Shown here: positions 35,992 to 44,343 of the stretch, piece after piece
How positions within the stretch are numbered: position 1 is the stretch's first letter
Layout of the letters: every line of letters begins with the position of its first letter
Assembly: GCA_009702455.1 (NCBI GenBank)
Contig: WLIA01000005.1
Coordinates: forward strand, 1-59,955
Direction of reading: 5' to 3'
Origin: Actinomycetota bacterium
GTDB lineage: Bacteria; Actinomycetota; Actinomycetes; Actinomycetales; Microbacteriaceae
DNA: 59,955 nucleotides
Made by a program: the position numbers and the translations under genes
The notes under the pieces: generated by a model
Databases searched by the model: none
What the model saw: only the letters and a program-made list of their open reading frames with translations
What the model was told of the DNA's origin: nothing

Positions 35992-36824
35992 TGAGCGACA
36001 AGTCGAACGACAAAGCGATTACCTACATCAGCTATCTGAAGGTCGATGAGCTGCTCGAGTTGCAGCAGCCCGAGAGCGACGGCGAACACGACGAGATGCT
36101 GTTCATCGTGATTCACCAGACCTACGAGTTGTGGTTCAAACAGATTTTGCACGAGATTGCCGAGTTGCAGCGCACGCTAGAGCACGGCGACACTCACCGC
36201 TCGCTCGCGATTCTGGGTCGTGTGAGAACCATCATGAAGACCTGCGTCGGTCAGCTCGATATTCTCGAGACGATGACTCCGCTGCAGTTCAACACTTTTC
36301 GCGGTCGCCTGCAGTCGTCGAGCGGTTTTCAGTCAGCGCAGTTTCGCGAGCTGGAGGCAGTGCTCGGTCGACGCGATCAGGCCGGCGCGGGTGCCGAGAA
36401 ACACACCGGCATGGGCATGGCCGAGCACCTCATCGAGGGTTCGCCGGCTCGCGCAAGGGTTGAGGCGGCAATGACCAGGCCTTCTCTCTGGGATAGCGCT
36501 CTGCGCTACCTAGCCTCTCGCGGTCACACAGTTCCTGGCGAGGTTTTGGCGCGAGACGTATCGGTGGGTTATGAAGCCCACGAGGGCGTGCAAGACATGT
36601 TGCTCGATGTTCACCGCAACGACCCTGATGCCGCGGCCATCTGCGAGCGACTTGTCGACCTAGATGAAGGCCTGCAGGAGTGGCGCTATCGCCACGTGAA
36701 GATGGTAGAACGAACCATTGGGCACAAGATGGGTTCTGGCGGCTCTTCGGGCGTTGGCTATCTGAGCTCAACCCTGTTCAGGTCGGTGTTTCCTGACCTT
36801 TGGGCTATTCGTTCGCGCTTTTAG
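35991..36824 (+). CDS. kynA: Tryptophan 2,3-dioxygenase
   Basis: Haem enzyme opening the indole ring of L-tryptophan to N-formylkynurenine, 277 residues. Motifs: FIVIHQTYELWFKQILHE with the active-site His, PLQFNTFRGRLQSSSGFQS, RHVKMVERTIGHK with the haem-ligand His, and the C-terminal GSGGSSGVGYL loop that orders over substrate. The start overlaps the kynU stop (TAATG). The gene ends 17 bases from the convergent restriction endonuclease gene. Confidence 0.95.
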   Translation: MSDKSNDKAITYISYLKVDELLELQQPESDGEHDEMLFIVIHQTYELWFKQILHEIAELQRTLEHGDTHRSLAILGRVRTIMKTCVGQLDILETMTPLQFNTFRGRLQSSSGFQSAQFRELEAVLGRRDQAGAGAEKHTGMGMAEHLIEGSPARARVEAAMTRPSLWDSALRYLASRGHTVPGEVLARDVSVGYEAHEGVQDMLLDVHRNDPDAAAICERLVDLDEGLQEWRYRHVKMVERTIGHKMGSGGSSGVGYLSSTLFRSVFPDLWAIRSRF

Positions 36825-36841
36825 TGGGAAAAGTTTGCGCT

Positions 36842-38188
36842 TTATGCGGCAACATTCTCTAGCCACTTCACCCAAGCTCGTATTGTGCGTGAGCGACGTT
36901 CTATCGTGGACTGAGACAAAGGCTTCTCATCTTTTGCTTTGATAGCGTGAGGGGACTTGGAGAAGTCTCGAGCGATTGATTCAACACTTGGGAGCTCGCC
37001 TGTCTTCATAAGATTAAGATACGCATCAAGAATTGGCGGAATTCGAAGAATCAATTCAGCTAATTTCAAAGTGCTATCTCTATAGCTCATCTTGGTAATG
37101 GACTTTCCGAGCTTTGTAGCTTGACGCACTTTTTGACCGTACTCGTTGATTCCGTCTTCAATAAGACCAAGATATTGGCAAGCGTCTGGATAGTATTGAA
37201 AAGTTTGACGTGCCGTGAGCGGATACTCAACAGCCAGTTCTTCATTGGTCCTTGGCTCTTGAGCGATAAAAGTCAGCATATCCATGACTTTTCCAAAGTC
37301 ATCGGCTTGCGGGAAGGGAATGCCCTTGGGTGGACTTTTTGGTGCTTCGCGCAAAATTTTCTGCGCAAGTTCCGCAATTTCAGAACTTTTTGGCTTCCTC
37401 AAATTGATGGAGTATCTTTTGTGCTGAACAAGAGTAGCGCTCGAATAATCATTTTGATCGAAGGAGTATTCAAACAAGTCAAAAATCTCATTGGCAAAAG
37501 TCATGAATACAGTGCGAATATTTTTTTCGGGCAGGATCTGTTTCCAAGTCGCAAGTGGATAGAAAAGTTGTCGTGTTACAAAATCCGGGGAAATGTGGTT
37601 CTTAACCTCGAAAATCGTAAATGGGCTTCCAGCATTGCCGCCGAAAGGGGTTCGACCTTCGAAACCACCATCAATTTCGATTTGAGCCCCAGAAACCTGT
37701 ATCTGACTCTTGCCTGTCAACTTATCGTCCACCACAAACTCAAACGAGGGCGTCCTCATTCTTCCCGATACCGTTAGCACTTGTTCTTGACCAAGAAAGT
37801 CTTCAACGATCCCTGCAGCATGGGCCGCGTTCAGAGCTCCCGGCTCTCCAGTGATTTCATAGGGGTTGATGGTTTCTATGTACGAAGGCCATGACATGTC
37901 TTTCACTTCATCGCCAGGGAATTTCCAAGTCGGTAGTTTCTGGAAAATCTCAAAAGAGCCAATACGCCAAGTGTCAAAACCCCTCGTCAGAAGACTGTAC
38001 CCACCATCCTTGAAGATTTTTGGCTGGTTGACTTTGTGATCGATTTTGGTGTTTTTCCTAGGCTCGTAATTCAAAGAGTGAAACTGCTTTGCAGACACAT
38101 CGACAAACCCATCACGCTTTATGGCCTCGTCAAAGTTATAAACTTCGAACATTTCTGACCAAACCAAGTCGAGGAGTCTTTCTGGCAT
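36842..38188 (-). CDS. Putative type II restriction endonuclease (PD-(D/E)XK)
   Basis: A 448-residue protein whose centre has a PD-(D/E)XK-like nuclease site: Asp173 in AQIEIDGGF followed by Glu194-Val-Lys196 in TIFEVKNHI, with hydrophobic strands around each. The C-terminal part from about residue 300 has helix-turn-helix-like character (TNEELAVEYPLTARQTFQYY; SQSTIERRSRTIRAWVKW) and may bind DNA. It is 6 bases downstream of a Dam-class adenine methyltransferase and co-oriented, the usual context of a restriction enzyme. Base composition is visibly AT-richer than flanking genes. I do not recognise the exact REBASE family, so specificity is unknown. Confidence 0.75.
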   Translation of the reverse strand: MPERLLDLVWSEMFEVYNFDEAIKRDGFVDVSAKQFHSLNYEPRKNTKIDHKVNQPKIFKDGGYSLLTRGFDTWRIGSFEIFQKLPTWKFPGDEVKDMSWPSYIETINPYEITGEPGALNAAHAAGIVEDFLGQEQVLTVSGRMRTPSFEFVVDDKLTGKSQIQVSGAQIEIDGGFEGRTPFGGNAGSPFTIFEVKNHISPDFVTRQLFYPLATWKQILPEKNIRTVFMTFANEIFDLFEYSFDQNDYSSATLVQHKRYSINLRKPKSSEIAELAQKILREAPKSPPKGIPFPQADDFGKVMDMLTFIAQEPRTNEELAVEYPLTARQTFQYYPDACQYLGLIEDGINEYGQKVRQATKLGKSITKMSYRDSTLKLAELILRIPPILDAYLNLMKTGELPSVESIARDFSKSPHAIKAKDEKPLSQSTIERRSRTIRAWVKWLENVAA

Positions 38189-38194
38189 TTGAGA

Positions 38195-39187
38195 CTAAAC
38201 CTCGACACCTAAGAATTTGTAGTTTGTAATCATTACTTCTGTAGCCGCTCCCCTGCTGGAAACACGAGAACCGATGTATCGCGTGACTGGTATTTTCTCG
38301 AGTTTGAAAAACTCTTTATGTTTCTTGTCCTGGTATAGACGGTGAATCAGAGGAACATCAGAGTTAGAAAGCAAAACAGGTACCCCAACTTCAGTGGTCA
38401 ACCTGAGGATCTCGTCTCTCAACTCCTCTTGATCCTGAGCCGTGAAGCCACCGCTTTGGTAGTTTGTGAAAGTGTCTGCATATGGCGGATCTAAATAGAC
38501 CCAATCTCCTGGAGAGGCCAACTTTGTTGCAGTTTTGTATGAACCCGAATGCAACTTCGTCGTTTCAGAACCTTCGGAATCCTTGTAATTGAGAAATGCG
38601 CTGACTGCAATAAGAAGGTCTTTCTGTATCCAATTTGGTCTGACTTGACCGCCATACGGAACGTTCATGTGTCCAGCAGCATTCACCCTATAGAGCCCGT
38701 TGTAATTTGTCTTGTTTAGATATATGAAGCGCGCGGCTTTTTGGACTCGTGTGCGGGAAGACCAGTCATCTTGTCGATCCCATGCACGCACCTCGTAATA
38801 ATGTTCAGACGTGTTTACGTGAGAGTCAAGCTCTTGCAGCAGATCATCAAGGTCAAACTTTATGGCGAGATAAACATCTATAAGGTCATTGTTGAAATCT
38901 GAGACGATTTTCAATTTTGAAACATCTTGATCGAAGAACAAAGCCCCTGCGCCTAAAAAGGGTTCAATGTATTTACCTGTATATCTGGGTGTTCGAGCTC
39001 TTAGCTCTGGCAATAATGCACGTTTTCCTCCAGCCCATTTCAAGAAGGGTTGAGGAATTGTATGGGTAGCGTCAGTAGAAGATGAACTTATCAACCGAAC
39101 CCCATTGCCTTTGGATTTTTGCTGAACAACTGGGACGCCAGCAATCATTAGTTTAGGTTGCGACTTGCTAATTGCTTTCACGCGCAA
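38195..39187 (-). CDS. D12-class (Dam-type) N6-adenine DNA methyltransferase
   Basis: A 330-residue alpha-class adenine methylase. It has the FLKWAGGKR motif (48-56), SAM-binding EPFLGAGALFF (75-85), the RFIYLNKTNYNGLYRVN segment and catalytic DPPY (233-236) in VYLDPPYADTF. Dam and M.DpnII of this class methylate GATC, but specificity here is not proven. About 40 poorly conserved residues precede the core; Met14 is an alternative start. It protects DNA against the endonuclease encoded directly downstream. Like its partner it is AT-richer than its surroundings, which suggests horizontal acquisition. Confidence 0.93.
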   Translation of the reverse strand: MRVKAISKSQPKLMIAGVPVVQQKSKGNGVRLISSSSTDATHTIPQPFLKWAGGKRALLPELRARTPRYTGKYIEPFLGAGALFFDQDVSKLKIVSDFNNDLIDVYLAIKFDLDDLLQELDSHVNTSEHYYEVRAWDRQDDWSSRTRVQKAARFIYLNKTNYNGLYRVNAAGHMNVPYGGQVRPNWIQKDLLIAVSAFLNYKDSEGSETTKLHSGSYKTATKLASPGDWVYLDPPYADTFTNYQSGGFTAQDQEELRDEILRLTTEVGVPVLLSNSDVPLIHRLYQDKKHKEFFKLEKIPVTRYIGSRVSSRGAATEVMITNYKFLGVEV

Positions 39188-39313
39188 GAGCCTTTCTCTC
39201 CATAAATCCCCTCGTTGGCCTCTTTCTTACCAACATCCAATGACAAGCTGTTGAGATAGCGCAGTAATTGTTAGGCAAACCAAGCCTTTGTGAATTCGCG
39301 ATGGTTCGTTCTT

Positions 39314-40174
39314 TTAGCGCGAAGCGGCCTCAACGACGTTTTTGACCAGCATCGCGCGGGTCATTGGCCCGACGCCACCTGGGTTTGGCGAGAGCCATCC
39401 GGCAACCGAGGCGACATCCGGGTGAACGTCACCAGCCAGGGTCGAGCCACCATCAACACGGGTCACGCCAACGTCTAGAACGGCAGCGCCTGGTTTGATC
39501 CAGTCGGGCTGAACGAAGTGGGCAACCCCGAGGGCAGCAACCACGATGTCTGCGCGGCGAACCGACTCGGCAACGTCTTTTGAGGCCGAGTGCAAGGTTG
39601 TGACGGTTGAGTCGATTCCCTTGCGAGCCATGAGCAAACCGAGTGGACGGCCGACGGTGATGCCGCGCCCGATAACCGCAACCTCTGCCCCGCGAGTTGG
39701 CACGTCGTAGCGACGAAGCAGCTCAACAATCGCGGCAGGTGTGCAAGGCAGCGGCGAAGTCATTTCACCAGAAACACCCAGCACAAGACGACCGAGGTTG
39801 ATCGGGTGCAGGCCATCGGCATCTTTGTCGGGGTCGATGAGCTCGAGCATTTCGCGAGAGTCGATGCCAAACGGCAGTGGCAACTGAAGAATGAATCCGG
39901 TGACGTCACGTGCATCATTTAGATCGCGAATTGCCGCACGGATGTCTGCTGCCGAAGAGCTTGCCTTCATGTCAATGCGAACCGAGTGCATGCCGATTTC
40001 GGCGCAGTCGCGGTGTTTGCCAGCTACGTATTTGTGTGAACCAGGGTCGTCGCCAACTAACAAGGTGCCAAGACCAGGATTGATGCCGCGCTTCTTAAGT
40101 TCGACGACCTGCTGTGCGAGTTCGGCTTTGATTGCATTCGCGGTAGCGAGTCCGTCGAGCTTAACTGCGGTCAT
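39314..40174 (-). CDS. folD: Methylenetetrahydrofolate dehydrogenase/cyclohydrolase
   Basis: Interconverts methylene-, methenyl- and 10-formyl-tetrahydrofolate. It has 286 residues, with [22 protein letters not shown] (the substrate region with YVxxK), GFILQLPLP, the NADP-binding [14 protein letters not shown] and the C-terminal [14 protein letters not shown]. It follows glyA after 3 bases, so glyA and folD form a one-carbon operon. The restriction-modification pair ends its intergenic partner space downstream. Confidence 0.95.
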   Translation of the reverse strand: MTAVKLDGLATANAIKAELAQQVVELKKRGINPGLGTLLVGDDPGSHKYVAGKHRDCAEIGMHSVRIDMKASSSAADIRAAIRDLNDARDVTGFILQLPLPFGIDSREMLELIDPDKDADGLHPINLGRLVLGVSGEMTSPLPCTPAAIVELLRRYDVPTRGAEVAVIGRGITVGRPLGLLMARKGIDSTVTTLHSASKDVAESVRRADIVVAALGVAHFVQPDWIKPGAAVLDVGVTRVDGGSTLAGDVHPDVASVAGWLSPNPGGVGPMTRAMLVKNVVEAASR

Positions 40175-40177
40175 GAA

Positions 40178-41464
40178 TTACCAGTTCTCGAGGTTTGGGT
40201 AAAGCGGAAAAGCCTCGGTCAACTTGGCAACGCGCGCCTTGAGCGCTGCGATGTTTGGGTTCGGCAAAAGCACACCGGCGATGATGTCGGCAACTTCGGT
40301 GAACTCTTCGGTTGCGAATCCGCGGGTTGCGAGAGCCGGGGTTCCGATGCGCACACCTGAGGTAACCAGTGGTGGGCGTGGGTCATTCGGAACCGAGTTG
40401 CGGTTCACGGTGATGCCGACCTCGTGAAGAAGGTCTTCTGCGGTCTTGCCGTCGATTGGTGCGTTGCGAAGATCAACAAGCACGAGGTGCACCTCGGTGC
40501 CACCGGTCAATACCGAGACGCCGTTGCCGGCAACATCGGCCTGGGTCAGACGCTCAGCAATTATGCGGGCTCCGTCGAGGGTGCGCTGCTGGCGGTCTTT
40601 GAACTCTGGGCCGAGAGCAGCCTTGAAGGCCACAGCCTTGGCGGCGATAACGTGCATCAACGGGCCACCCTGCTGACCGGGGAAAACTGCTGAGTCGATC
40701 TTCTTGGCGTATTCCTCTTTGCAGAGAATCAGACCTGAGCGAGGGCCGGCAAGAGTCTTGTGAACGGTAGTCGAAATCACGTCTGCATAAGGAACCGGTG
40801 ACGGGTGCAAACCAGCTGCAACCAAACCTGCGAAGTGAGCCATGTCGACCCAAAGCTTTGCACCAACTTCGTCAGCAATCTTTCTAAACTCTGCGAAGTC
40901 GAGGTGACGCGAGTAGGCAGACCATCCGGCGATTAGAACAGCAGGCTTTACTTCGTGCGCGCGCTGACGAACGATGTCCATGTCAATCAAGAAAGTTTCT
41001 GGGTTCAACTCGTAAGCGTGAGCTTCATACATCTTGCCCGAGAAGTTCAAACGCATTCCGTGAGTTAGGTGACCACCGTGAGCCAGTTCGAGACCGAGAA
41101 TGCGGTCACCTGGTTTTGCCAACGCCATCAAGACAGCTGCGTTTGCAGATGCGCCAGAGTGCGGCTGAACGTTTGCGTGCTCTGCGCCGAAGAGTGCCTT
41201 GGCGCGGTCGCGTGCGAGGTTCTCGGCAACGTCAACAACTTCGCAACCACCGTAGTAACGCTTGCCCGGATAACCCTCTGCATACTTGTTGGTCAACACA
41301 GAACCCTGTGCCTCAAGAACGCTGCGTGAAACGAAGTTCTCGCTTGCGATCATCTCTAGAAAATTGCGCTGGCGGTCAAGCTCGCCCTGCAGCACGGCCG
41401 CGATTTCTGGGTCGGTTTCAGCCAGCGATGCATTGAATGTTGAGGGCAATTTTGAGGAGGTCAT
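40178..41464 (-). CDS. glyA: Serine hydroxymethyltransferase
   Basis: PLP enzyme converting serine and tetrahydrofolate to glycine and methylene-THF. The 428-residue chain has [34 protein letters not shown], the PLP lysine in [14 protein letters not shown], and [17 protein letters not shown]. It is the first gene of the glyA-folD operon and is divergent from the microprotein/purU side, with its promoter in 41465-41630. With purU it balances the cell's one-carbon pool. Confidence 0.96.
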   Translation of the reverse strand: MTSSKLPSTFNASLAETDPEIAAVLQGELDRQRNFLEMIASENFVSRSVLEAQGSVLTNKYAEGYPGKRYYGGCEVVDVAENLARDRAKALFGAEHANVQPHSGASANAAVLMALAKPGDRILGLELAHGGHLTHGMRLNFSGKMYEAHAYELNPETFLIDMDIVRQRAHEVKPAVLIAGWSAYSRHLDFAEFRKIADEVGAKLWVDMAHFAGLVAAGLHPSPVPYADVISTTVHKTLAGPRSGLILCKEEYAKKIDSAVFPGQQGGPLMHVIAAKAVAFKAALGPEFKDRQQRTLDGARIIAERLTQADVAGNGVSVLTGGTEVHLVLVDLRNAPIDGKTAEDLLHEVGITVNRNSVPNDPRPPLVTSGVRIGTPALATRGFATEEFTEVADIIAGVLLPNPNIAALKARVAKLTEAFPLYPNLENW

Positions 41465-41573
41465 TTGGCAATTTTACCCGCTCGACCACTCGAAACCCGC
41501 CGTCTAGGGATAGCCGAAGATTGTGGTTTCAATTTCGGTTTTCGGCATGTCTTTGGCGGGGTTGCCCGACTCA

Positions 41574-41591
41574 TGTTCGTTAGTATGAACA
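41574..41591. promoter_or_regulatory. Operator-like inverted repeat between glyA and the microprotein gene
   Basis: TGTTC (41574-41578) and GAACA (41587-41591) form a 5-bp inverted repeat with an 8-base centre, in the divergent promoter region of glyA. It resembles a dimeric regulator site in layout, but I cannot name the regulator, and a 5-bp repeat can arise by chance. Confidence 0.25.
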
Positions 41592-41630
41592 AATGCTCGG
41601 ATGGGGCGCCGACAAGAATCAGGGGTAAAA

Positions 41631-41753
41631 GTGGACAATTTGCCGCTAATCATTGGGGCAGCGATGATCGTCGCTGGCCTCGGATTGGGCATCTACATCA
41701 CCATTCGCATCGTTGAGCAGCGCCGAATCGACCGCGACGAGCCGCTCGACTAA
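41631..41753 (+). CDS. 40-residue single-helix membrane microprotein
   Basis: A small frame starting with GTG, 4 bases after AGGGG (Shine-Dalgarno), encodes 40 residues. VDNLP is followed by a hydrophobic segment (about 5-28, LIIGAAMIVAGLGLGIYITI) and a charged cytoplasmic tail (VEQRRIDRDEPLD). The Gly-rich small-xxx-small pattern (GxGxG) in the helix could support packing against another membrane protein. It sits alone between glyA (divergent) and purU, 68 bases upstream of the latter. No function can be assigned; the RBS, single helix and charged tail are the support for it being real. Confidence 0.55.
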   Translation: MDNLPLIIGAAMIVAGLGLGIYITIRIVEQRRIDRDEPLD

Positions 41754-41821
41754 CCATTTGAGCCGCAACGCAAGCGTCGCGACTAGTCCTCTGGCTATCC
41801 CCACGGCTTAAACTAAGGCTC

Positions 41822-42679
41822 ATGACTCTAGCCACCGAACACTGGGTGCTCACCCTCGTCTGTGAAGACCGCCCAGGCATCGTTCACGCCATCTCGGGGG
41901 CCATCGTGGCAGCCAACGGCAACATCACCGAGTCGCACCAATACACCTCGCTCGACACCGGCCGCTTCTTCATGCGCCTGCAGATCGAATCGGCTATCAG
42001 CCGCTCAGACTTCGAGGCGGCTATCAAGCCAATCGCAGCCACCTATTCGATGCAGTTCACCCTCGACAATGTGGGCCGCAAGATGAAGACCCTGGTCTTG
42101 GTATCGAAGGCCGGCCATTGCCTAAACGACATGCTGTTTCGCCAGCGATCGGGCCAGCTGCCAATCGATATCGAATCGGTATTCGGAAACCACGCCGAGT
42201 TGGCTCCGCTGGCCGAGTTCTATGGTGTGAAGTTCGAGAACCACACCATCAAGAGCGAAGGTGACAAGCGCGCTTTCGAACAGATGCTGCGCACCTACAT
42301 CAAGTCGGCCAAAATCGAACTGATTGTTCTTGCCCGTTACATGCAGGTTTTGTCACCGGAGTTCTGCGAAGAGTTCGCCGGCAAAATAATCAACATTCAC
42401 CACTCGTTCTTGCCGGGTTTCAAGGGTGCGAACCCATACGCCCAAGCACACGCACGCGGAGTGAAACTAATCGGCGCAACCGCACACTTCGTAACCAGCG
42501 ATCTCGACGAGGGCCCGATAATCGAACAGAACGTTGTTCGAGTCGAGCACTCTTCGTCGAAGGAGCGTTTGGTTTCAATCGGGCAAGACGTCGAGTCAAA
42601 AACTCTGACTCAGGCCGTGCGCTGGTTCGCCGAGCACCGCATTCTGCTCGACGGCGAACGCACCGTCATCTTCAGCTAA
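41822..42679 (+). CDS. purU: Formyltetrahydrofolate deformylase
   Basis: Hydrolyses 10-formyl-THF to THF and formate. The 285-residue protein has an N-terminal ACT domain (WVLTLVCEDRPGIVHAISGAI) and a C-terminal formyl-hydrolase domain with NHAELAPLAEFYGV, INIHHSFLPGFKGANPY with the catalytic His, and GATAHFVTSDLDEGPIIEQ with the catalytic Asp. The placement next to glyA-folD gives a local one-carbon metabolism cluster. Its stop overlaps the convergent surface-protein stop by 4 bases. Confidence 0.95.
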   Translation: MTLATEHWVLTLVCEDRPGIVHAISGAIVAANGNITESHQYTSLDTGRFFMRLQIESAISRSDFEAAIKPIAATYSMQFTLDNVGRKMKTLVLVSKAGHCLNDMLFRQRSGQLPIDIESVFGNHAELAPLAEFYGVKFENHTIKSEGDKRAFEQMLRTYIKSAKIELIVLARYMQVLSPEFCEEFAGKIINIHHSFLPGFKGANPYAQAHARGVKLIGATAHFVTSDLDEGPIIEQNVVRVEHSSSKERLVSIGQDVESKTLTQAVRWFAEHRILLDGERTVIFS

Positions 42680-43944
42680 GCAACTCTTAGCCGCGACTTT
42701 CGCGCCAACCTGCTTCGCACAAGCAATCCTCCGGCAACTGCTCCGAGCGCTATCGAAGCCACGGATGCCGCCGGCATCACCCAGCCCAGGTTCGCAACCG
42801 GTGCGCTTGCCCTGGCTGGCACCTGTGGCTCAGGCTCAGCGAGCACTTCGGTTTTTGGCGCAGGCAGCGGGTTGGTGAGAGTTTCGGGTTGAATCGGTTG
42901 AGGTTGGGCGACTGAAGTCGCTCTGCGTGGTGCTGGTGGCGCAATGGCATTTGAGCTCGCGGCAGACTCGATCGCTCTGATGCTGGCAATCGGGGCCATT
43001 GGCACAACCGCCTCGGCGTCTGGGTTTGGTGCCGGAGGTTCAGGGGCGGGCGGCGGCTCAATTGGGGGCTGAGCAACCGCAACCAGTGTGGCCTCTGGGG
43101 TCGGGCTGGCGGTCGGGGTTGGTGTCGCAGTCGGCGTAGGAGTCGCCAACGGGCTAGCGGTCGAGGTCGGGCTTGGCGACGGCGATGCGCTCGGCGATGC
43201 CGTTGGCAGAGGTAAGACAGCCGCCTGCACCTTCACCACCTGGCTGACGACTTTCTGTGCCGGGCCTAGGTTGCCGGTCGCATCCTTGAAGCTGTTGGCA
43301 TAGATAGTCACTTGCGATTCGGCACCGGCCATGCACCCGCTGATTGCGAACGTGTACTTCTCGGCGGCAATGCTGACGCCCGAAAGCGAACACCCGGTGC
43401 CACTCACGGTTGGCGATATGAGTGAATCGACTAACTCCACTTGCTCGCTCACCGAAGCTGTGAGATTGAAAGACGGGTCGGTTGCCGATGTCAAGGTCGA
43501 GTCGAAACTGATAACAGGAGAGGTTCGATCAACAGTTGTGAAGTCACTCGCGACACCCTGGCTCGGCCCCCAGTTCAGACTCAGGTCTGAAACCGAGTTG
43601 GCCCCGAGTTGAAGCGCGACCGTTCCGTCACTGCAACCGCGAACCGTCACAACATGAAACGACGCTTGCGAGAAACCGTCGTCGACAGTGCAGCCGGTAG
43701 CGCTGCCAAAGACATAGAAGTCACTTGCCTCGAGATTTTTGATTGTTCCACTAGTCATAAGGTAGAAAGTTGCGGTCGACTGATTCGTTCGCGAAACGTC
43801 GGCCCAAAACATGTCAACCGATGGTGCGCTGTTTGCGCTGGCCGGTGCCATAAAAATGCCGGCAAGAATTGCAATCAAGGATGCGCTAGCAGCAAGCAGT
43901 TTGTGCCAACGACGAATGTGTTTTCTGTGCATAACAGAAAGCAA
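42676..43944 (-). CDS. Membrane-anchored surface protein with Pro/Thr/Ser-rich stalk
   Basis: Unrecognised exported protein of 422 residues. An N-terminal signal (KLLAASASLIAILAGIFMAPASA) leads to about 190 residues of beta-rich, Ig-like sequence in two similar blocks, each with a pair of Cys (for example ATGCTVDDG...VRGCSDG and GTGCSLSG...ISGCMAG), so disulfides are likely. A low-complexity stalk of SPSPSPT and TPTPTA repeats and Pro-rich spacers follows. A C-terminal helix (VASIALGAVAGGLLVRS) with basic tail RLARKSRLRVA anchors it; there is no sortase motif. The TTG start at 43944 is favoured by GGGGGAG 4 bases upstream; ATG at 43932 is an alternative with no good ribosome site. Confidence 0.8.
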   Translation of the reverse strand: MLSVMHRKHIRRWHKLLAASASLIAILAGIFMAPASANSAPSVDMFWADVSRTNQSTATFYLMTSGTIKNLEASDFYVFGSATGCTVDDGFSQASFHVVTVRGCSDGTVALQLGANSVSDLSLNWGPSQGVASDFTTVDRTSPVISFDSTLTSATDPSFNLTASVSEQVELVDSLISPTVSGTGCSLSGVSIAAEKYTFAISGCMAGAESQVTIYANSFKDATGNLGPAQKVVSQVVKVQAAVLPLPTASPSASPSPSPTSTASPLATPTPTATPTPTASPTPEATLVAVAQPPIEPPPAPEPPAPNPDAEAVVPMAPIASIRAIESAASSNAIAPPAPRRATSVAQPQPIQPETLTNPLPAPKTEVLAEPEPQVPARASAPVANLGWVMPAASVASIALGAVAGGLLVRSRLARKSRLRVA

Positions 43945-43975
43945 ATAACTCCCCCGAAAATCTCGGGGGAGTTAT
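43945..43975 (-). terminator. Strong hairpin between the DUF4282 gene and the surface-protein gene
   Basis: A perfect 13-bp stem (ATAACTCCCCCGA / TCGGGGGAGTTAT) with a 5-base loop begins 19 bases after the DUF4282 stop. In the minus-strand transcript it is followed by a TTGCTTTCTGTT tract. The arm that comes last in this transcript contains GGGGGAG, the only plausible ribosome-binding site for the surface-protein gene, so it may be both a terminator and a translational control element. Confidence 0.85.
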
Positions 43976-43994
43976 CAACAGATTTAGCTTGAAG

Positions 43995-44276
43995 CTACTT
44001 CTTCGTGTTTTCGGCTATAGAAACCAAAGCAATCGAGCTCTCGAAACCAACTCGAATTATGATCAGCGAAACCAGAGCAACCAGAGGTGACACAAGCATC
44101 AAAAGAATTGCTTCTACAAATAAGCCCTCGTCACTAGCCAACAATAGAAGCCCAAAGATCTCTGCAATTAGCAAACCGACTGCTAGCAGTGCAAGCATGA
44201 AAATGTAGAGAACCCTGGCAACATCGCGGGTAACAAAGTTCTCGAATTTGGTATCAAAGAGTTTCTTGAAAAACAT
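43995..44276 (-). CDS. DUF4282-like small membrane protein
   Basis: A 93-residue protein with an N-terminal FFKKLFDTKFENFVT segment followed by two long hydrophobic helices (about 21-47 and 54-76). This layout matches DUF4282 proteins, small two-helix membrane proteins of unknown function. The Shine-Dalgarno GGGG is 4 bases before the ATG. It is flanked by hairpins on both sides, so it may be a separate transcript. No function can be inferred from neighbours. Confidence 0.75.
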   Translation of the reverse strand: MFFKKLFDTKFENFVTRDVARVLYIFMLALLAVGLLIAEIFGLLLLASDEGLFVEAILLMLVSPLVALVSLIIIRVGFESSIALVSIAENTKK

Positions 44277-44297
44277 GTTTCCCCTTTTCGCGGTAGG

Positions 44298-44313
44298 CGT
44301 GGGTTATCCCACG
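44298..44313 (-). terminator. Hairpin after icd (weak terminator candidate)
   Basis: CGTGGG / CCCACG forms a perfect 6-bp stem with a TTAT loop, about 30 bases past the isocitrate dehydrogenase stop. There is no U-run, so it may only attenuate read-through into the DUF4282 gene. Confidence 0.4.
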
Positions 44314-44343
44314 AGCAACACGCTACAGCGACTGCCAAGGCTT

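Noticed and set aside
37121-37777. Open frame of 218 codons antisense to the restriction endonuclease
   Set aside because: I considered a hidden immunity or controller gene because the island is short of one, but there is no ribosome site, no helix-turn-helix, and the sense strand has the catalytic PD-(D/E)XK motif here.
36842-39187. Depletion of GATC around the restriction-modification genes as evidence for specificity
   Set aside because: GATC occurs often across the window, and the methylase's real target is unknown, so no depletion argument can be made by eye.
41754-41821. Extension of the microprotein past its stop by frameshift
   Set aside because: The 68 bases after the stop have no hydrophobic or conserved continuation, no slippery site is seen before the stop, and the next gene has its own start.
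43088-43215. Short tandem repeat as a possible CRISPR-like or minisatellite element
   Set aside because: It is the Pro/Thr/Ser stalk coding region of the surface protein; the repetition follows codon pairs, and there are no spacers.
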